Positions 24,570 through 37,140 of a stretch of DNA of 64,000 nucleotides are shown here, in pieces; position 1 is the stretch's first letter; the number at the start of each line of letters is the position of its first letter. The stretch is from Ostrinia nubilalis. Lineage: Eukaryota; Arthropoda; Insecta; Lepidoptera; Crambidae. The stretch covers positions 10,726,001 to 10,790,000 of the forward strand of contig NC_087096.1 in assembly GCF_963855985.1 (NCBI RefSeq). Direction: 5' to 3'. The position numbers were made by a program, and so were the translations under genes. Under the pieces are notes generated by a model, which was not told where the DNA came from, did no database searches, and saw only the letters and a list, made by a program, of their open reading frames with translations.

Positions 24570-27500
24570 AGTAAAACGTGTTCAACTAAATGTGCTATCG
24601 ACGAATATGAAATACGTTTCAGGAAATAGAAAAAAAGTAAAATTTTAATTTTCGAAAGTCTTTTAAAACTTGAAAAACCTTCTACAGTAATAAATCTCGT
24701 GTGTTGCGTAAAAAGACTTGCATGTAATTGCGTAAAACCAGCAAGCTGAAAAGCCAGGGCTTCTTTATTGGAGTATATTGAACAAAACGAAATCAATCTA
24801 CAATATCACTAGCACAATGATTTCAGTATCACCACATTGTGTACGATTACATTAGCCCCGCAAGCTGTTACGTTGAAAAAAGCAGTTTTTTCGAGACCAC
24901 CTGGTACGCCCTGCGCCAGCCTCACAAAAAGTCACGGGGAAAAAACGTCATAATATTTGAATATTATTACAAAAAACAATTAAGGGTGCCGCGCGTCACC
25001 TGTCGCGGGCTCAAGATACATTTGCATAGAAACAGAATTCGGTAAGGATGCGCCTACACGCGACCACTTCTACGACTTCGATCGGCTGCCCCGACAAAAA
25101 ACTCGACGACAAAATATGCATTTTCCGCCTGGCAATAGGATATTGCACCTCTTATTTGCACTTGTGCTATTTATAAGTATATGAATGGCAAGAAATTATA
25201 TAATAAATAATATATCCTGTTGTTCTATGTTCGTATGTGTAATATCGGTACTCGTATGAACATAATATGTAAGTATGTCGCAATAATTGATTACAACTTG
25301 ATAGAACTAAACGCTACGTTTTGCGTTTCCATTTCTTTTGAACTTTTTTGGCTTTCGGAGCTTAACATATAAGTAAATCTTGTGCACACAGCCTTACCGC
25401 GACACCGCATCATTTTTATTTCAAATATCCGTTACAAAGGACCTTTTGTTATACCTACACACTCTCTTTCGCGATGCTATCTCGAGTCGTATCAAAACAC
25501 GCATTGTTAACGAACCAAACAAAAACGTTGCGGTGACATCACTTTCCATTTTAATCTAAAGCCCGTGGGTGAATATTCAAATCATTTTGAAAAAGTCTTA
25601 GCCAGACGTCAAAATGGTTTAACTCCATCTTAGATATACTGGCTCTATTAAAAAGACTTGATTGGTTAAAGCCAAGGTTATAAAACTTCAAATGGCGATA
25701 TGTGCGTTCACTCGAGCCGCTTACGGAGACAATATTAATTGATTTTTAACTGTTAATTAGCATTAGGACATCGAGCCAGCACTTTTATGGATCTAGTCAG
25801 CAAATAGGCATTCGACAACATTCATTTAATTTTGTTGGACACCGGCAAAGACAGTATTACATACATAAGATAAATGATACTTCATTTACTTATGTAGAAA
25901 CGATCTTACTGATCGTACAATTACGGAAGAGTTAACCCATTAATGCTCGTCTTTGTTTCCAATTTGTCGTAGATTTAGCTGCTACTAATGTCAGTAGTTT
26001 GTGTAAATACCACCTCTACCATCTCGCTATTGTGCCAGAAACAATCCGATGTTATGGATGCCCCCGCGGTGACTATGTCACCCTGCTTGTGCTATTGTCC
26101 ACCTCATTATTGTTTAGTTAATTAGATGAAAGAGCAATGTGAATCAGCGTGTCACACTCTACTTTCGTGGCTCTAGCAACAACATTCATAGCAGTTTATA
26201 TTTGCTCAGCATTCACTAGCATTTAGAAAAGCTTTCAAAAGAAAAGCGTGCTGTAGCCGATTAGCAACAGTGGTATATTTGCTAAAAGCGTAATTTTTCA
26301 GCCCTTGCAAATGGTGGCTTGTATGTCATTGTATTCATTATGTACCTATGCTATTTCAAAAGGTTAAGGTAAAAGCCTTATAGCGCCTCGAGCGATATCA
26401 TTGGGATAAATAAGCGTCAGTGCGGAAAATAAAAATAGTTTCCTTAGACTGCAGCCTGCACGCCGCGCATTCCGCGGTTTGTGGCTGAAAATTACGACTT
26501 TCATTCCAAAAAGTATTATATCATCTACATAAACCGTGCTCGAAATGGGCTTTATCGTGTTTAAATAAGGTTATTTTTTAAGTGAAAGGGGTAATAGTAA
26601 AGGACTTATTATGCGATATTTAGGCTTAAGCAGGTGCGGCGGCGGCTTTGAAATCTGATGGCCGGTGATCCGTCCGCGCATCGGAACAAATTGGATTGTT
26701 GCGCGCTCCTACTTACGGCGAGTGCCTAAATGCGCCACTTACTGTTACGACCATTTAAGGACAAGGCTTCATGCTATTACAAATAATGTTAGTATAACAA
26801 TCTATATGTAAAGTTATCTTGATCAAGAAGATGCACAGACATAAATAGCAGACAGGTAGACAATATAATCGACTGAACCGTTTTGTTGCAAAGTAGTTGT
26901 TGTACTTGTTGTAACCCATTAGATGCGAAGGTACGCCCTACAAAGCTTACTTAGCTTTTCGGCAGAAAATTATTTTTACTCTTCAACCATAGGACAGTTG
27001 TATGAATTAAAATTAGGTTAATAACCCAACATGTTCCTAAAAACTCTGGCATGCGAACACCATAATCGGTGATCGTTGACACCCGCTCCGGGCGACAGTC
27101 GCACAACAATGCCGGCCACAGTCCGTCCTTGCCTGAAGGAACACGACCAAAACACATGATTAGCAGTTTAGCACATTGTCGACCTCGATCCTGAATTAGA
27201 GGCTTTAAATGTTAATGAGATAGTCACAAAGACTTATAAGAAGATTTGGCAGCAAATAAGTATCTTGAATCTATCAATAACATCTTTTCTAGGCTTTAAT
27301 AGACAGACTCGGTGGTACATAATAGGCATCTTACAGAAATGAACAAAACAGCTTGCAGAAAAATTATCATTAGAGGACACGCCTAAGTAGCCTCTTCTAT
27401 TTAGGTATACTAAAAATAAAATTGTAGAGTTACATTAATACTTAAGTGTCAAAGTGTTTACAAGCAAGGATGTTCATCCTTAGTAAAAACTTTGCACTTT

Positions 27501-28580
27501 TAGCTCAGTGAACTACAGCAGTTTTCCCAAAAGTAAACACGTCGTTTAGCAACCGTTGACACCATGTCGCTCCGAGCGACATAACACGGCCAGCGCAGTC
27601 AGCAGTTAAACAAATAAAGGAAGGATTTCAAACTCTACTATTGATGCAATAAGGATCAATTTTCGTTAGCTTTTCTGACTGATATTACACCTAAAATGCC
27701 ATCCAAGAAAAGCAATGAATTAACTTCATTGTAACAGAAGTGCTTCTTTGGCGGAACATTAACTACTTACTTTACCTGTATCTCTACACTTGCTCATTTC
27801 GATATTTTTCTTTTAAGTTTTGTTGACTTAATGTTAAATAATATCGGATAATTTTGAATTCGAGCCATCATTCCGCTTTTTTAAAGTATAAAAAATATTC
27901 TTATGCGTAAAAAGTAGAGCCATTGAACTCGTTATTTACAAAATACGATATCATTAACCGTAATAATATAAGAATAAAAACCCACTTCCCCTCATTACAA
28001 TGTTGCCTTTAGCAATAACCACAAACTATTGTTTCCCTAAATGCGAGGATTAGCATGTTATGAAATTACGATAATTACAAAAAAGATGAGCGCGTGCGCA
28101 CCGATCGATTGTGCTCAGTAGCGCCGCCTGGGGCGCTCGTGCCATTCGCGTTCCAATTTCGAATGCAAATTTATTTTCAAGAAACAGAAAAGATCGTTAT
28201 TGTTTAGGGCTGCTAGCATTAAGAAAACTTTACCAACTTTGGAACTTTTTACACTCAACTAAACTAGTGTCGTATTTTCTGTCACTTCCTGAAAAACATG
28301 TTAGATATTTAAGCCTTTTATTAACATAAGTGATGAACAATGGTTACAGATTTTTGACAACGATGAAGAGTCGAAAACCTGTAACCATTCTTCAGAGCAG
28401 GACTAAAAGCTTTAAAATTACTCTTTTCAGCTCTCCTGCCTGAAAAGATGCTATTTTTGATTCATGTGATGTTTGAACTTAAGACTTGGACCTAGCAAAC
28501 ACAGACAGATCACTATATCAACTGTATGTTGCCCATATGTTTTCCCGAAGTGGTGGTAGGGCAAAGGTGCCCTGGAAAGG
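24570..28580. other. Gene-poor DNA with GC-rich islands
   Basis: No gene recognised. GC-rich, repeat-free patches at 24890-25110, 26440-26490, 26625-26740 (CAGGTGCGGCGGCGGC), 27060-27140, 27545-27610 and 28085-28150. The rest is AT-rich. Confidence 0.45.
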
Positions 28581-29749
28581 TCCTATACAGAATCTTCTTC
28601 TTCTTCTTTTCAGCCAAATAAAACAAAGGCCTCCCCCAAGGTTTTCCACAATGAACGGTCCTGCGCTGCCCGCATCCAGCCCAAGTAGCATTTTACTCCA
28701 TTTAAGAGTTCACTAGTCGTTCACATGTACTCCACAAGCTGTGTATGTCAGCTGTATACGAGCTGTATAGCTTGCTATAATGCTTTTATAGAACCAGTTT
28801 GGGCACAAATTAGACAGCCTTAAGTTCACTATGGCTGTACATTAGCAGTATAATAGCATTATAATAGCAGTTTAAGTAGTAACATCGGACTTAAGGCTGA
28901 CTTACGGCACTATATGGGACGCAGTGTGAACCATACAACGTACGTGAGTGTAATAAAGAGTAACAAGTGGCTAAATGCACAGCTTTCAAAGTTATAAAGT
29001 CCGACAAAAGTACTCCAATGCTACCTAAAGTTCACGTGTGTCTTAAATTATTTCCACATTTTAATATTAGTTTGGTATTTGTACGTGAGTGCCAAAAGGG
29101 AAACAACTCGGGCGGATAATCATTTATGCAAATAATAACACGGGTTTTAAATACTTAATAATGTTAATGCCATTGGGAATGCAACTTTATCGTGAAATGT
29201 ATACATATTTACAGCTAAAATATTTACGCGCCTCTGTAAAAACGCGATATTCATTTTAAAATATTTAAAACTGGCTGAGAGGAAATCTACAATTTTCAGT
29301 TTTTGATATTGTATTGGCATTATAATTATATTACGGTAATTAATTATAACATGAAACCAAAACTCAATCGCTCTATCTGCGAATTTTGTGATAAATCTGC
29401 ATTAATTTTGGAGATTTATTTGGTAAATATTTTAGGTTATGTAGAACAAAATGGTGGAAATGAAATACGGCTATGTGAACTGTTATAACTCCAATTTAAT
29501 GCGGTGAGCGTATATTAGGTTCACATGTGTTCTGTTAGAATGCTGTTATCTATATGAAGTTCCACATTTGTACCACTACAGCGCTAATGTCTATAAATTT
29601 ATTCTAATGTGAACTTATGTACAGCTTTAAGATGTACCTAGTTCAGGTCAATTGTGTATCTTTAATTCTTTCAAATACTGAAATTTTAGAGATCCGCAAT
29701 AAAAATTATTAATGTCCGTTAAATCGCCTAGCCCAGGTACTAATAGTCA

Positions 29750-29962
29750 TCCGCGCGCTTTGGAGGGAGCCGGTTGCGGCAGATGCGCGAGGTGCACACT
29801 TGGTGTTAAGCCCTTGGTAAGCCCTATGTGCACCTCATGTCGCGCTAGCAGAGGACCCCATGAGGTTTTAGTGGGTAGGCCCCGTCCTTCTGGCGGGGAG
29901 AGTCCCACATAACCCCTGGCTGCCCCCGCGGCCCATTTCCTCATGTAAAAAAAAAAAAAAAA
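29750..29962 (+). mobile_element. 5'-truncated R1-type retrotransposon
   Basis: GC-rich 3' end with 'ccgtccttctggcggggaga' and a 16-A tail, flanked by a perfect 14-bp duplication GGTACTAATAGTCA (29736-29749, 29963-29976). Clean and young, inserted into the CCCAAGTAGC transposon. Confidence 0.92.
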
Positions 29963-30047
29963 GGTACTAATAGTCAAGTATGAATACCTAAAGCATCAGA
30001 CGGTAGTGTTCCCGGTTTAAATTCGTTTATTATGCTTGACAATTTAT

Positions 30048-30275
30048 TCAAAGCGGAAGCTTATTTTTTTTGCGAAAGGTTAAATAATTGTCCAAATCAA
30101 AATGGTATTCACTATCACTAGAACTGCAATCATCACACTCTGATATCTGTATATTTTGAAGGGAAATTTCAGGTTCAGGCATAATATTTTCCTCTGCATC
30201 ATGTACAGAACCACCATGAACAACTAAAAACAGGCTTGGGGAAATGTGTAATAGAATATCACATTCATGTTCAGC
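30048..30275 (-). pseudogene. Coding-like relic inside the CCCAAGTAGC transposon
   Basis: An open stretch of 75 codons ends in a stop and follows an in-frame TAA with no ATG at the start. It is acidic and hydrophilic, including AEENIMPEPEISLQNIQISE and CDDCSSSDSEYHFDLDNYL, then FRKKNKLPL at the C-terminus. I do not recognise it. Lying inside a DNA transposon, it may be the remnant of a transposase or accessory protein exon. It may also be chance: AT-rich DNA can stay open this long. Confidence 0.35.
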
Positions 30276-31110
30276 TTAAAGCAAATAAGAGTAGTACTTG
30301 TGGACTAATAAACTGCTATTGATGTTAATGGACAACATATATAGTCCTTTTAACAGCCTACAGTGTACATGCGAACCATTGAAACACTTTTGTACAGATA
30401 GTAAAAAAAGGTTATTTTAATTATCACAAACAAGTCCTACTACAGCTACTAGCTGTATAACAGTCTAAAACAAGTAAACATAACAGCCTTTGGCTTTATA
30501 AATGACCACGTGTGTTCTATTAAAATGCTAGCTCTATAACATCGTACAAGTAGGCCGTTAAACAGCGGTTGCCGTATCTCTACCCTCCTATAATGCTCTT
30601 AGTCAGATGGCTGACTAAAGAATAGTTGTTAGAGTATTATAACACCAACAATCGTATAAAAGTATAACTCTACACTAGTCTACACTCCTATAAGTCCCTT
30701 AGACAGGTATAGGTGTAATTAATTGCAATAATACAGCTTATACATCACGAGTGAACTGTACTAATGCTTTAAGTACACATTGGAACTAAATGTGAACTCT
30801 TAAATGGAGTAAAATGCTACTTGGGAGGCTCTTCCCGCGACCTTTACCAGATCGTCGGTCCACCTAGTAGGAGGCCTGCCCACGATACGTCTTCCAGCCC
30901 GTGGTCGCCACTCGAGAACTTTCCTGCCCCAACGGCCATCGTCTCTACGAGCTATGTGCCCCGCCCACTGCCACTTGATTTTAGCAATTCTGCGAGCTAT
31001 GTCGGTTACTTTGGTTCTCCTGCGGATCTCCTCATATCTGATTCGATCACGCAGGGAAACTCCGAGCATAGCCCGCGCGCATAGCATTCTGTATAGCCCC
31101 TATACAGAAT

Positions 31111-34100
31111 AAACTATTTGATTTGTATCTTTTCGTGAGCCCTACGTAGTTTTGACCATACTGGCAGGAGTTTGACCGCTCGCGTGTCGGGAGCGTTGCA
31201 CCGCGCACCGCAGTACCGCGGGCGCCGATCATACGAATTTGTGCAGCACGCCATGCGCAGGGTGGCTTGGTAGCCCAAATTAGATGTTAGTGTTAGACGG
31301 TTTATGCACGCAACTCGATTAAGATCAATGAAAGGCGAATGTACGATCAAAATACATAAGTCCGTGTAAGTACCCGTCAGAATCTCTCGTCCGCGTCCGG
31401 TGTAACTACATAAAATGTTGTTATATCGATAAAACACTTTCCCTTTATTAAACTGACCAAAAATATGAATTTCATAATACCTACTTGAATATTGAATAAA
31501 GCTTGTGGTTGGTCTAAAAATTAAACCAATTCATCAAATTATGAATATTTTTTTGTCTAATTTCATAATACGGTATTCTACAAACATAGCATAGTGAAGA
31601 AATATCACAATTGACATCCTATGGGACTATCTAGGTGTAGGTAGGTAAAGATGGAGTAGTATCATAGCATTCGTGTGCCCTTTTATTTCCTAACGCTCCA
31701 TTCGTTAACTTTATTTTAATGCATCAAACGTAACACTGCTATCTAGCATGTCCCACCAAAATTACAGCAAACATTTAGCCAAATTGAACCATAAATCTTC
31801 GGCAAAGGTTGTAAGAAACGGCGACGATGATTGTGTCCAAGATTTGTGTCCAGTGTCCCCCTGAAAGTGGGGTAACGACCCCGTCGAATGGGGCACTCGG
31901 CACACGGACTATCGCCCGCTGGGGCGCTGGGTCACGCACCTCAGTCGGGGCCCTCCTGAAAACCAACGTAGAGAAGTTAATTACGTAGTAACAGACATTT
32001 TATTAACTGTTGGAGACTATTTTTTCTGTTTGAAACTGCAATTCAATCTTTGTATTGTCATTTGTCAGTTTAATATTCCTTCTTCAGTTTAAATTAATTA
32101 ACTTGTAACTTACAATCAATGTTACATTTTAACGCTCTGTGGTATGCTTTTGCCAAATCGCATGGAAATGTCACGCTACGCCCGCCCGTTGTTTGACAGT
32201 GGATTTATAGTAATCTGGAAGCATGTTTATTTAGGTATTACGCTTTAAACCATATACTAAAACATAATAACTTCAATCTGATAAGTATGATGCTCATTCT
32301 CATTATTTTTACTACATAGAGAAATCTCTACAATAACATTTATCACAATTACATAAAACCTGTCAAAAAGTGAACTGTAACAATTAGATAATAATATGAT
32401 AATTACTTAATTCCAACAACAATCTTAATCCCGACCGATTTGATTACTAATCACTGCTTATTTTAAGTTGTAGCAACATGTGACGCATTGCGCAATGACC
32501 GACTTACGAATTTCAGCGTGTGTACTACCGCAAGGACGGTCAATCACAGCGTCTAAAACCGTCTAGCAACTTGTCTCAACTAGTTCTCTCGCGAGTTATC
32601 AAACAAATTGTAACGTGGTGTAATCGCCTTTGACTCATCTGATGAATCAGTAATGTGTTGGATAATTACGTATTTTCTCTAACACGTCGAAACGTAGTCG
32701 GATGTCCGGAGGTAGAGCATCTCTAGCTTGCCCTAATTATCCAGTATTTTTTCGAGATTCCTGAAAAACCACTTATAAAACTCAACCATAATATGATTTA
32801 GTTTATGGGAAATAACCTGAACGAAGATCATGGATCTGAAACGATGTTAGTCAGAAGAAAATAAAAGAAATTCGAATCTAGATTCGACTTCTCTTGATAT
32901 AGACAAGAAAGAAAAATTAATTAAACAAATGATTGAAGACCATTCAACTTTAATAGATACCTCTAATAAAGAAGCACTTAGTTTCTACCCAAAGCTTTAA
33001 AAGCCGGATGATATAGAGGCAGTATGTTATGTATGGGTACGTACAACGTAGAGTTAAAAAACCTTGATGGACCTCCGAATTAACTGAACAAAATTACAGG
33101 TCGTTTACTTTTCAAGTCCTTGTAATTGCTGACCGCTTTAACATCCAGATTACGTGTGTGTATCAAGTATCGAGCGAGTATCGATCATCATGGCGATGTG
33201 GAGCGGCCAATTTGTCGGTGCTACTAAATCATCGGACAAAAGCGCCGCCGATCTAAATCGATTTGTCCAAATTATGAGACGGCTCCGAGGCCGTAATGCG
33301 ACCGCCAGTGGTGGTTACTATCCTCTTTAAATATTTGCCGCTCCGTAAAAAGAAAGACGATCGCAAAGATCATTTTCATAACGCATTCAAAGCTTGCGTA
33401 ACAACATGCAACCGCAGCTTTTTTCAGGTTGCAGTAAAATATAGCGCGCATAGATGAGAATGAGCGTCTTCTGAAAACAAATAAAGTTAGAACGTTTCAT
33501 AACAATGAATAACAGAAAACATATCTGCTTGTATCACAGTGCCCAGTCGTAACTAAGCTGGAGATAACATTTCGTTTCTCGTAGCGCGTTTCCGTGTTAA
33601 AATGTGAGAAGTTGCAAGTTGCAGCGTGTGATTTAGCAATTATACAAGCAAACCTCGTTACGTTTTGTAAGCACTCCCAAAGTTCTCTCATTCTCTCGTT
33701 TATTTGTTGTGCTTAATTATTCTAACGCGCAATACAATGTGAAAGAAAATAATCTGCAACCTATTTAAGATTACTAAAAAAATATCTACGATATTTGTCT
33801 ATGACTACATCCAATCAGTTCTAAGTCAATAAGTAGACTTGAAATCCAGGTTAGTGTTGTTTTCCCTTGGTTTTTTTATTTTGTTATGTGTAGTGTAGTA
33901 CCTATTTAATTTTTATTTAATTTTTGCTCTTACTCAACTTCTCGTCCATTTTATGCCACGTTAATGAACGACTACTAAGTCAAAGTGACCCCAAGGCTCA
34001 AATAAAGAAGGGTCGGCGGCAGCAGACGGGATGACTGGGTATTTTGAGTAGATTAACAAATTTGTGATAACAGGGCATCAGGCACCATATGTTCGGGTCT

Positions 34101-34780
34101 TTAGCTGAGCCACTTCGTAAATGATACTCGCGCGAAACGCATATTTTTTAGTTTTTGTTACTCTCTATTTACTGTCGGTTTAGCTATCGAGTTAATTATT
34201 GTGGTAACTTATTTAAAATACAGATAAAAAGTGCCAATAACACGCTCGTGCGTAGACTAGAACCACACTTGGTGTATAGTATTTTTTGCAAACCTTATTA
34301 ACTTTTTTATATTAACCTTATAAATTACTCAAGTCTTATTAACATGATAAAGTTTTACTAAAAAACCACTCCATTTAATCAATAGAACTCTGTTAATATC
34401 TGTGGATGTCGATGTTTATTAATTTCTAAAAACTTAGTTACAAACACTACTTTGCTACAAACTAAGTAGGTATATGGTATGTAGGTAGTTTTTCTCATCA
34501 CACTAAAACTTTTTGCGATATTTGATTTAAACCCACGATCAAATCTTTCGCAGGCTGTCAAAACACAATCGTGTGCCCCAAATAATTTTTTAATAAAAAT
34601 CTGATATAGTCAACTCACACTCACATAAACAATCTTAATCGATTGGGAATTCTTAATTACCTCTTCACGTGACTAATTATTACGGGGACAATGCATGCTA
34701 ATTAGTCACTGCACTATGTTATTAGAATACGTGAGAAATATATACTTGCTGTAGAAATATTATATTTTAGAGATCCAATT
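31111..34780. other. Gene-poor DNA
   Basis: No gene. A GC-rich patch at 31160-31260, a TE-like GC-rich relic at 31820-31965 and another island at 33180-33320 (GATCTAAATCGATTTGTCC, GGCTCCGAGGCC). Rest AT-rich. Confidence 0.45.
31820..31965 (-). repeat. GC-rich relic, possibly retroelement UTR
   Basis: An isolated GC-rich block whose minus-strand frame reads PTEVRDPAPQRAIVRVPSAP and continues open to TPLSGGHWTQIL. It looks like retroelement 5' sequence by composition but I cannot name a family. Confidence 0.25.
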
Positions 34781-34789
34781 GTGATTATT

Positions 34790-35100
34790 AAGGAACGAGC
34801 TTCCTAGAAGGTGTTTATTCGCGCCCTTTGGCCTTCACAGCGGCAGCTTCAAGAACTTTTTGCTGAGACCGCGGACTGATAAAAAAGTTTGGGTCTAAAC
34901 TGGCTGCATTACCAGCGGCACCTCGCCAAATGTCAGCGGTAATGACCCGCGATTTGCCGGCGCCATGATGTAAATATTGGGCGAATTAGCGCCCGCCGCG
35001 CCACCTGCCATGGCCCATGCGCCATGTGTTGACGGATCGCTGTCCGGAGTCCGGCGCACGCACATACAGCTATAATGGGCTAGGGTCAAAGACAGAAACA
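34790..35100. promoter_or_regulatory. GC-rich island upstream of the rhomboid promoter
   Basis: Repeat-free, GC-rich sequence about 1.2 kb before the candidate promoter, with CACCTG (35000), CATGTG-type E-boxes and GCCGGCGCC. Drosophila rho enhancers use Twist/Snail E-boxes, but no Dorsal-type site was evident here. Candidate proximal enhancer only. Confidence 0.25.
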
Positions 35101-35174
35101 TATGGGCGATTTTTATAACGATACAGCTACATGATCAGGTGTTTTCTAAAACATAGTAATTGTTTTGCACCGCC

Positions 35175-35300
35175 TTACTCTCTTTCCATGACCCGTGGTT
35201 GACTGGCAGAGAATGCCATCCGGCATCAAGTCCGCCACAGTGCATTGTATGTATGTGCAGAAGTTTAAATAAATAAAATAAATAAGCCAGTATTGTAAGC
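35175..35300 (+). mobile_element. LINE 3' end with (AAATA)n tail
   Basis: 'gactggcagagaatgccatc', 'aagtccgcc' and 'cattgtatgtatgtgcagaa' followed by 'gtttaaataaataaaataaa' is the standard 3' end of a lepidopteran LINE family. Confidence 0.65.
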
Positions 35301-35689
35301 CAAATTGTTTTGTAATGCAAACGTTTATAATGATTTCTTCCCACATTTTACTATTTTCAGATAAGCTTACAAAAGAAATACTAAGTAAATAAGCACATTA
35401 CTAAAATTTTTAGTAATAAAGTCAAAAATAAATGCACATTATTTCTCAAATTTGAAACACCTGAAAGAGATTAAGATAGGTAGGTTCTATAATAAAGACA
35501 GGTAAGTAAGTCCTAAACAAAGACCGCTGGCTCATCATCTGGACACCAGATGTTCTAGCAGGAACAATGAGTTGTAAAACAATTTAAACTAGACAGCTAA
35601 GTGCAAAACTAAAAAAAAACTGATGTGTTAAAACTTTTTAAACTGTGTGAATTTGTGGGTGGAAGCTTTCTAGCCCTAGGGGCAGGTAG

Positions 35690-35990
35690 ATGATAAAGTT
35701 CCTACAATGATTAAGGTATAGTAGGTAGGCATATACCGTATAGGTACCAACCTACCTACCTAGGCATTATTTAAAAAGATAGGTAGGTGTACGTACGAAT
35801 CTAATAGTAAGAAAATTAAGTTATGTAGGTTGTACCAGACATTCTATGTATGTATAGGTTCTTTATTGTATCAAAATACTTAAGTACCTACCAACACAAT
35901 TTTATAAAGGAAACATCAAGGGTCGAAGGACATCCAAGTTTCTTTTCTGTAGCTGGCCATTGACGTTCCACAAATACCTACCTACCTAAA
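35690..35990. repeat. Degenerate TAGG/CCTA microsatellite
   Basis: Many interspersed TAGGTAGG and CCTACCTA runs in both orientations (for example 35720-35790 and 35980), about 130-430 bp before the candidate promoter block. Confidence 0.6.
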
Positions 35991-36109
35991 CAATAGGGAA
36001 TACAAATAAAAATGAATAAATTCGGAACTATTCAAAAAACGCTTTACGCTCGGAAACGGAACCACCCTCTCCAAAACAACTGCTTCAACCACCACACCGC
36101 TGAGGGCAC

Positions 36110-36244
36110 AAAAAATTGGACGGCCCGCCCGACTCCGAACGAAAACGAGTGAATGATGATCAGTCTGCGGCGAGCGCTCGTGAGTGAGAGACGCGCGCCG
36201 ATTCGGTCGCACCGCACAGCTGATCGCACTCGATCTTTTTACGA
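36110..36244 (+). promoter_or_regulatory. Candidate rhomboid promoter
   Basis: A GC-rich block with TCAGT-like initiator sequence near 36159 and repeated GTGAGTGAGAG-type sequence lies just before the candidate leader exon. It stands out from AT-rich flanks on both sides. No TATA box is evident. Assignment rests on position and composition only. Confidence 0.3.
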
Positions 36245-36392
36245 AAGTATCTTTCCAACAAATAATTTATTTACGAAGTACAAATAAAAACAATCAACGC
36301 CCAGTATTATTTAAAATACAGTTTGTGACTTTCTAGTGTTGTGGTTTAGTTGAAAAACAAAACAGTGTAATATCAAATTTCGCAAGTGATGG
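36245..36392 (+). other. Probable 5' untranslated first exon of the rhomboid gene
   Basis: AT-rich leader-like sequence ends at a strong donor, G|GTAAGT, at 36392/36393. The first coding exon begins exactly at a splice acceptor (44411-44412), so an upstream non-coding exon must exist, and this is the best candidate. The exon ends in ATGG. Spliced to 44413 this opens a 10-codon upstream frame, MDERQAHAQL then stop, that overlaps the main start by one frame shift. The 5' boundary is only approximate. Confidence 0.4.
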
Positions 36393-37019
36393 GTAAGTTA
36401 AATCATTGTTTTCTTAAGTTTTGGTTAGTTATAATTTATTCGCATTATTAATACCAATCTCCTTTTGATTTCTCTCCAATATATAAAGTTCAACTTTAAA
36501 TTAACACAGTTATTATTCGGGATATTTTTAGGTTATTTTGTCAAGTTTACAAGAAGTTTTCTAGTTGTTACGGAGACAATTAATAAAGTTTATAATTAAT
36601 TAACAAATAAAATTATGTTATTACTTACAACAGTATGTTTTAATATGTAATAATTTCATTGGTGATAATTTTCTTTAAATAATAAATTAATGTGTGCGCC
36701 ATTTGTATAGAATGTCCAAAAATGATTGATACTTTCGATTTAAATATGATAATTTAATGCAGTCCTAATAATGTTTTAGGTTAACATAATTAATATTTTT
36801 TTGTAAATGTACTTACATAAAATTGTTGTTCTATTTTTTGGTCAGATTAAATTAAATATTGTAATTATTGACATCATCATACATAATTAAGCACACATAA
36901 TTTCTTGGCTGTATTTTTATAATATGTATACCTATTTTGCGTACATTAACAAAATAATAGGTATTGATCACTTACTGAAATAACTAATGAATTGAATAAC
37001 CTAGATAGGGTTCAATTTT

Positions 37020-37140
37020 TTATCAAAAGCAAGTTAATCAAGCTAAAAAGCAAGTTAATCAAGCTATTTAAACTCCGTGTATTATTATAAAGCTACATCA
37101 AAATCTGTCCAGTAGTTTTTGGTGAAGGAATAACCATTAA
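37020..37140 (+). repeat. Retroposon 3' tail fragment
   Basis: The stretch resembling 'aaatctgtccagtagtttttgg' with a following 'gaaggaataac' is the degenerate equivalent of the 'ccgtttagtagtttttgcgtgaaagagtaac' block seen intact at 56505-56535. It is a relic of the lepidopteran retroposon-tail family also present at 56405, 61075 and 61430. Confidence 0.45.

Larger units (their letters stand above)
28680..30825. mobile_element. Unclassified DNA transposon, 2,146 bp, 34-bp perfect TIRs
   Basis: Perfect inverted termini (28680-28713 and 30792-30825) start CCCAAGTAGCATTTTACTCC. They interrupt the RTE at GCATCCAG|GCTC. Comparison with the intact RTE at 18998-19016 shows a 2-bp AG duplication (28678-28679, 30826-30827). 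Subterminal DNA has many short repeats (GTTCACATGT, AGCTGTATA, TATAATGC). It contains an R1 fragment (29750-29962) and a minus-strand open relic (30048-30275). The termini and duplication fit none of the common insect superfamilies I know with confidence. Confidence 0.85.
28594..31098 (-). mobile_element. RTE retrotransposon, split by a DNA transposon
   Basis: The 3' part (28594-28679) and coding part (30828-31098) are one 5'-truncated RTE copy on the minus strand. The frame reads RRRTKVTDIARRIAKIKWQW, then AGHIARRDDGRWGRKVLEWR, and GRPPTRWTDDLVKVAGRA up to the break. It has a (GAA)n tail (28594-28605) and a perfect 12-bp target duplication CCTATACAGAAT (28582-28593, 31099-31110). Confidence 0.9.

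Noticed and set aside
24563..24796. 77-codon minus-strand frame ending SSIAHLVEHVLLL, resembling a translated tRNA-derived peptide
   Set aside because: The DNA does not fold into a tRNA cloverleaf and lacks A and B boxes; it overlaps the hAT target site.
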